DNA of 64,000 bases from assembly GCA_963524205.1 (NCBI GenBank), contig CAURED010000015.1, positions 1 to 64,000 on the forward strand, given 5' to 3'. Below, in pieces: positions 60,017 through 64,000 of the stretch. The stretch comes from Aminipila sp963524205 (GTDB lineage Bacteria > Bacillota > Clostridia > Peptostreptococcales > Anaerovoracaceae). The number at the start of each line of letters is the position of its first letter. The first letter of the stretch is position 1. The notes below the pieces were generated by a model, which saw only the letters and a list, made by a program, of their open reading frames with translations, did not search any database and had not been told where the DNA came from. The position numbers and the translations under genes were made by a program.

Positions 60017-62644
60017 TTAATTTTTAATTTCTTTTACTACTGCCTGTGCAGCTGCAAGTCTTGCAACAGGAACTCTATAGGGAGAGCAGGATACATAATT
60101 CAACCCAGCAGTATGGCAAAATTCAACAGTTCTGGGATCGCCTGCCTGTTCACCGCAAATGCCAAGCTTAATATTTGATCTTACAGATTTACCCAACTCC
60201 ACTGCCATATTTACAAGTTTACCTACTCCATTTTTATCAATAGTCTCAAAAGGATTATCTTCAAAAATCAGTTTATCTCTATATTCCTGGATAACTTTCA
60301 CAGAATCAGGCCTAGAAAATCCAAAAGTCAACTGAGTTAAGTCATTTGTTCCAAAAGAAAAGAACTCCGCTTCCTTAGCAATTTCATCAGCTGTTAAAGC
60401 TGCTCTTGGCACTTCAATCATAGTTCCTACTGAATAATTTAAAGTTATATTTTCCTTCTTAAAACATCTATCGATTGTATCTACAACAATCTTCTTAATA
60501 AAAGTAAACTCCTTCGCTAATCCTACCATGGGAACCATTATCTCTGGAACTATATCCAGGTTCTTTTCTTTTTTTAATTCAATAGCAGCTAAAATAATAG
60601 CTTCTGTCTGCATAGCCGCAATGTCAGGATAAGTAACCGCTAACCTGCATCCCCTATAGCCTAACATTGGATTTGATTCTCGAAGTTCTTCAATTCTCTT
60701 TATCAAATTGTTACAAGACACATTCATTTGCTCTGCTAATTGTTGTATTTCTTCTGTTGTATCCGGTAAAAATTCATAAAAGGACAAATCTAAAAGCCTT
60801 ATTGTAACAGGCTTGTCTTTCATTACTTCGTATATTGCCTTAAATTCTTTTTTTTGAAAAGGAAGCAGCTGCAATAATGCTTCTCTTTTCTTGTCCTCAT
60901 TATCAGTTAATATCATTTTTCTAATAACTGAGAGTGTGCTTTCTTTCAAAATCATTCGCTCTGTTCTGCAAAGACCAATTCCCTCTGCACCAAAATCCAT
61001 AGCTATTTTTGCTTCTTGTAAATTGTCTGCATTTGTCCTTACTTTCAAAGTTCTGATTTCATCAGCCCATTTCATAATAGTTCCAAAGTCTCCTGACAAT
61101 TCGGGTGCTACTGTTTTCACATGCCCTTTATAAACCATTCCTGAAGTACCATCTAAAGATATATAATGACCCTCAGTTAAGACTATATTTCCTATAGTAA
61201 GTGTCTTTTGCTCTTCATCTACTATAATTTCAGAACAGCCCACTATACAACATCTTCCCATGCCTCTTGCAACTACGGCAGCGTGGGAAGTCATCCCGCC
61301 TCTTGCGGTCAGTATTCCTTCTGCAGCTACCATACCTGCCAAATCTTCAGGTGAAGTTTCAATCCTTGTTAGTATTACCTTTTCACCATTTATTGCTGCT
61401 GTTTCAGCATCCCGTGCATTAAAATAAATTTTCCCAGTTACAGCCCCAGGAGAAGCTGGAAGTCCCTTGGCAAGTTTTGCTGCTTTTATTAAATCCTCTT
61501 CTTCGAACTTAGGATGAAGCAACTGGATAATTTGTGTCGGCTCAAGTCTTGTAACTGCAGTTTTCTTATCTATTAAACCCTCTTGTTCCATATCAACAGC
61601 AATTTTCACAGCAGCTTCTGCAGTTCTTTTAGCATTGCGTGACTGAAGCAAATATAATTTATTTTTTTCCACAGTAAACTCAATGTTCTGCATATCTGTA
61701 AAATGATTTTCAAGTAATTGTGCGATTCTTAAAAATTCTTTATATACATCTGGAAATGCTTCTGCCATTTCAGAAATAGGCTGAGGAGTTCTAATACCAG
61801 ATACAACCTCTTCTCCCTGAGCATTAATCAGAAATTCCCCAAATATGCCATGCTGCCCATTTATAGGATCCCTTGTAAAAGCAACCCCTGTACCTGAATT
61901 ATCTCCCATATTTCCAAAAACCATTGACTGCACATTTACAGCAGTACCCAAATCTGAGGAAATATTATTTAACTGCCTATACAAAATAGCCCGTTCATTG
62001 TTCCAGGAGCGGAACACAGCCATTATAGCTTCCATCAATTGTTCTTTAGGATCCTGAGTAAAATCTCTTCCAATTTCTTTTCTTACAAGTTCTTTATAGG
62101 TACTTATTATTTCCTTTAAATCTTCTGTTGCTAAATCCACATCATATTTTCCATTTTTTTCTTGTTTTTTCTCATTTAAAATATCTTCAAACTTCGATTT
62201 AGGAATTTCAAGAACTACGTCACCAAACATCTGGATAAATCTTCTATAACTGTCATAGGCAAATCTTTCATTTTCAGTAAGTTCAGCCAAGCCAGCCGTT
62301 GTTTCGTCATTTAATCCCAAATTTAAAATAGTATCCATCATACCAGGCATTGAAAACACAGAACCCGAACGAACAGAAACCAAAAGAGGATTGGAAACGT
62401 CTCCGAAAACTTTATCAGTAACGTTTTCAAGTTCAGAAAGTTTTTCAAAAATCTGGTCAATGATATCTTCAGCAATCTTACATTCTTCATTATAATATCT
62501 ATTACATGCTTCAGTGGTAACAGTAAAGCCAAAAGGTACTGGCAGACCTATTTGAGTCATTTCAGCCAGATTTGCTCCCTTGCCACCCAAAAGATTCCGC
62601 ATATCCCTTGAGCCTTCATTAAATGAATAAACAAACTTTCGCAT
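60017..62644 (-). CDS. ppdK: Pyruvate, phosphate dikinase
   Basis: 875 residues, full length. It interconverts pyruvate, ATP and phosphate with PEP, AMP and diphosphate. The N-terminal ATP-grasp starts FNEGSRDMRNLLGGKGANLA. The swivelling phosphohistidine domain has LTARGGMTSHAAVVARGMGR with the catalytic His. The C-terminal PEP/pyruvate domain includes LGYRGCRLAVTYPDI, FFSFGTNDLTQLTFGFSR and the catalytic Cys in KLGICGEQAGDP. A regulator gene of the ppsR type is not seen next to it. Confidence 0.98.
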   Translation of the reverse strand: MRKFVYSFNEGSRDMRNLLGGKGANLAEMTQIGLPVPFGFTVTTEACNRYYNEECKIAEDIIDQIFEKLSELENVTDKVFGDVSNPLLVSVRSGSVFSMPGMMDTILNLGLNDETTAGLAELTENERFAYDSYRRFIQMFGDVVLEIPKSKFEDILNEKKQEKNGKYDVDLATEDLKEIISTYKELVRKEIGRDFTQDPKEQLMEAIMAVFRSWNNERAILYRQLNNISSDLGTAVNVQSMVFGNMGDNSGTGVAFTRDPINGQHGIFGEFLINAQGEEVVSGIRTPQPISEMAEAFPDVYKEFLRIAQLLENHFTDMQNIEFTVEKNKLYLLQSRNAKRTAEAAVKIAVDMEQEGLIDKKTAVTRLEPTQIIQLLHPKFEEEDLIKAAKLAKGLPASPGAVTGKIYFNARDAETAAINGEKVILTRIETSPEDLAGMVAAEGILTARGGMTSHAAVVARGMGRCCIVGCSEIIVDEEQKTLTIGNIVLTEGHYISLDGTSGMVYKGHVKTVAPELSGDFGTIMKWADEIRTLKVRTNADNLQEAKIAMDFGAEGIGLCRTERMILKESTLSVIRKMILTDNEDKKREALLQLLPFQKKEFKAIYEVMKDKPVTIRLLDLSFYEFLPDTTEEIQQLAEQMNVSCNNLIKRIEELRESNPMLGYRGCRLAVTYPDIAAMQTEAIILAAIELKKEKNLDIVPEIMVPMVGLAKEFTFIKKIVVDTIDRCFKKENITLNYSVGTMIEVPRAALTADEIAKEAEFFSFGTNDLTQLTFGFSRPDSVKVIQEYRDKLIFEDNPFETIDKNGVGKLVNMAVELGKSVRSNIKLGICGEQAGDPRTVEFCHTAGLNYVSCSPYRVPVARLAAAQAVVKEIKN

Positions 62645-62671
62645 TTTGCTCCTTCTCTCTTGCCAAAAAGA

Positions 62672-64000
62672 CTAGAATACTAATCTTTCTTCAATGTACT
62701 GCTTAACCTGTGCTACAGGGATTCTAACCTGATCCATAGTGTCTCTGTCTCTAATTGTAACGCATCCATCATTTTCAGTTTCAAAATCAACACAAATACT
62801 AAATGGAGTACCTATTTCATCTTCTCTTCTATATCTCTTTCCGATAGAACCTGCTTCATCATAATCAACCATAAAGTACTTTGAAAGTTCTTCGTAAATA
62901 GGCTGAGCTATTGGAGCAAGTTTCTTAGCTAAAGGTAATACTGCTGCCTTAAATGGAGCAAGTGCAGGATGGAATCTTAAAACAACTCTTGTGTCCTCTT
63001 TACCATTTGCATCTTTAAGTACTTCTTCATCATATGCTTCACATAAGAATGCTAATGTAACTCTGTCAGCTCCTAGTGAAGGTTCAATACAATAAGGAAT
63101 ATATTTTTCATTTGTTTCAGGATCTACATAGTTCATTTCCTGACCAGAATGTTCACTATGCTGCTTTAAGTCAAAATCCGTTCTATCAGCAATACCCCAC
63201 AACTCACCCCATCCAAATGGGAATAGATATTCTATATCAGTAGTTGCATTACTATAATGTGATAATTCTTCTTGTTCATGATCTCTTAATCTAAAGCTTT
63301 CTTTCTTCATGTTAAGGGATTTAAGGAATGCTTCACAATAATCTTTCCAATAATTAAACCATTCAAGGTCAGTACCTGGTTTGCAGAAAAATTCAAGTTC
63401 CATCTGTTCAAATTCTCTTGTTCTAAAAGTAAAATTACCTGGTGTAATTTCATTTCTAAACGATTTACCAACCTGTGCAATACCAAATGGAATCTTTTTT
63501 CTGGAAGTTCTCTGTACATTCTTAAAGTTTACAAATATACCCTGTGCAGTTTCTGGTCTAAGGAATATTTCTGATTTTGAGTCTTCTGTAACACCCTGGA
63601 ACGTCTTAAACATTAGATTAAATTGTCTGATATTTGTAAAATCTCTTTTTCCACATTCTGGGCATGCAATTCCCTTTTCCTGAATATAAGCTTCCAGCTT
63701 TTCATTTGACCATCCGTCAACAGTTATGTCTGTAATGTTTTGTTCTTTTAAGTAATCTTCAATAAGCTTATCAGCTCTAAACCTTGCTTTACAGCTTTTA
63801 CAATCAATTAGCGGATCTGCAAATCCCCCAACATGTCCTGAAGCAACCCAAGTTTTTGGATTCATTAAAATTGCAGCATCAAGACCCACATTATATTTTG
63901 ATTCTTGGACAAATTTTCTCCACCAAGCCTTCTTAACATTATTCTTTAATTCAACACCAATAGGACCATAATCCCAAGTATTTGCTAGTCCTCCGTAAAT
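62672..64000 (-). CDS. glyS: Glycyl-tRNA synthetase (one-chain, alpha-2 type), cut by window edge
   Basis: 443 codons are visible and the frame is open to the right edge, so the true N-terminus is outside. The visible part starts IYGGLANTWDYGPIGVELKN. The class II core has FNLMFKTFQGVTEDSKSEIF, LRPETAQGIFVNFKNV, FRNEITPGNFTFRTREFEQM and PSLGADRVTLAFLCEAY. The C-terminal anticodon domain ends PVAQVKQYIEERLVF. The zinc ribbon insertion CKSCKARFR...CPECGKRD is present. ppdK follows 28 nt downstream in the same direction. Confidence 0.97.
   Translation of the reverse strand: MYGGLANTWDYGPIGVELKNNVKKAWWRKFVQESKYNVGLDAAILMNPKTWVASGHVGGFADPLIDCKSCKARFRADKLIEDYLKEQNITDITVDGWSNEKLEAYIQEKGIACPECGKRDFTNIRQFNLMFKTFQGVTEDSKSEIFLRPETAQGIFVNFKNVQRTSRKKIPFGIAQVGKSFRNEITPGNFTFRTREFEQMELEFFCKPGTDLEWFNYWKDYCEAFLKSLNMKKESFRLRDHEQEELSHYSNATTDIEYLFPFGWGELWGIADRTDFDLKQHSEHSGQEMNYVDPETNEKYIPYCIEPSLGADRVTLAFLCEAYDEEVLKDANGKEDTRVVLRFHPALAPFKAAVLPLAKKLAPIAQPIYEELSKYFMVDYDEAGSIGKRYRREDEIGTPFSICVDFETENDGCVTIRDRDTMDQVRIPVAQVKQYIEERLVF

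Noticed and set aside
1..64000. CRISPR arrays, tRNA or rRNA genes
   Set aside because: No regularly spaced repeats, no rRNA-like stretch and no convincing tRNA cloverleaf were seen on either strand.

Overview
This 64 kb window is AT-rich chromosomal DNA from an anaerobic, low-GC, spore-forming Firmicute of the Clostridia/Tissierellia kind. The evidence is strong AGGAGG-type ribosome sites, the clostridial IspH-ribosomal protein S1 fusion, SpoIID- and YlmC/YmxH-type sporulation proteins, a ruvC-ruvA-ruvB-spoIID-queA-tgt block, argR-recN, pyruvate phosphate dikinase and one-chain glycyl-tRNA synthetase. The genus cannot be fixed by reading alone.

Layout. 1-3.0 kb: APC permease (cut by the window edge), aldehyde dehydrogenase and a MerR regulator. 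3.0-26.3 kb: an accessory region. 26.2-36 kb: rlmCD, tgt, queA, spoIID, ruvB, ruvA and ruvC on the minus strand, then argR and recN on the plus strand. 36-43 kb: a chemoreceptor, shikimate kinase, IspH-S1, RarA/MgsA and a SPOR protein. 43-46 kb: small proteins and an ArsB/NhaD-type transporter. 45.6-51.8 kb: a Tad/Flp pilus operon. 51.9-59.7 kb: a CPA2 antiporter, a two-component system, a Na/phosphate cotransporter with PhoU domain, a TadZ/CpaE-like ATPase and a TepA/ClpP-like protease. 59.7-64 kb: a YlmC-like protein, ppdK and glyS (cut by the window edge).

The main observation concerns 3.0-26.3 kb. The 3' end of rlmCD (stop at 26245) recurs as five short diverged copies on the same strand, near 24.27, 23.05, 15.55, 10.29 and 3.08 kb. 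Each still reads as the end of an RlmCD-type protein (HTECVVLM, HIECVVLM, QIECLVLM, HTEVVCLL, QTEVVCLL). Each is preceded by a shared arm resembling GACATCATTATTG and is usually followed by its own terminator. This is the pattern expected if elements repeatedly inserted at the 3' end of rlmCD and displaced the old gene end. The copies divide the region into five modules: MATE pump; KilA-N protein; TetR/HlyD/ABC efflux with a wHTH/PLD-like gene pair and a broken ATPase-HNH pair; a retron with broken SIR2 and SMC-like ATPase genes; and umuC-yolD with regulators and a permease. No recombinase is present in the window.

The retron appears complete. Its RT has NAxxH, YADD and VTG motifs. A 179-nt RNA with matching ends and a long central hairpin lies between the RT and a phosphoribosyltransferase-like effector. 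A frameshifted membrane protein lies upstream. Several neighbouring defence-type genes are decayed, so the island looks like a site of repeated gain and loss.
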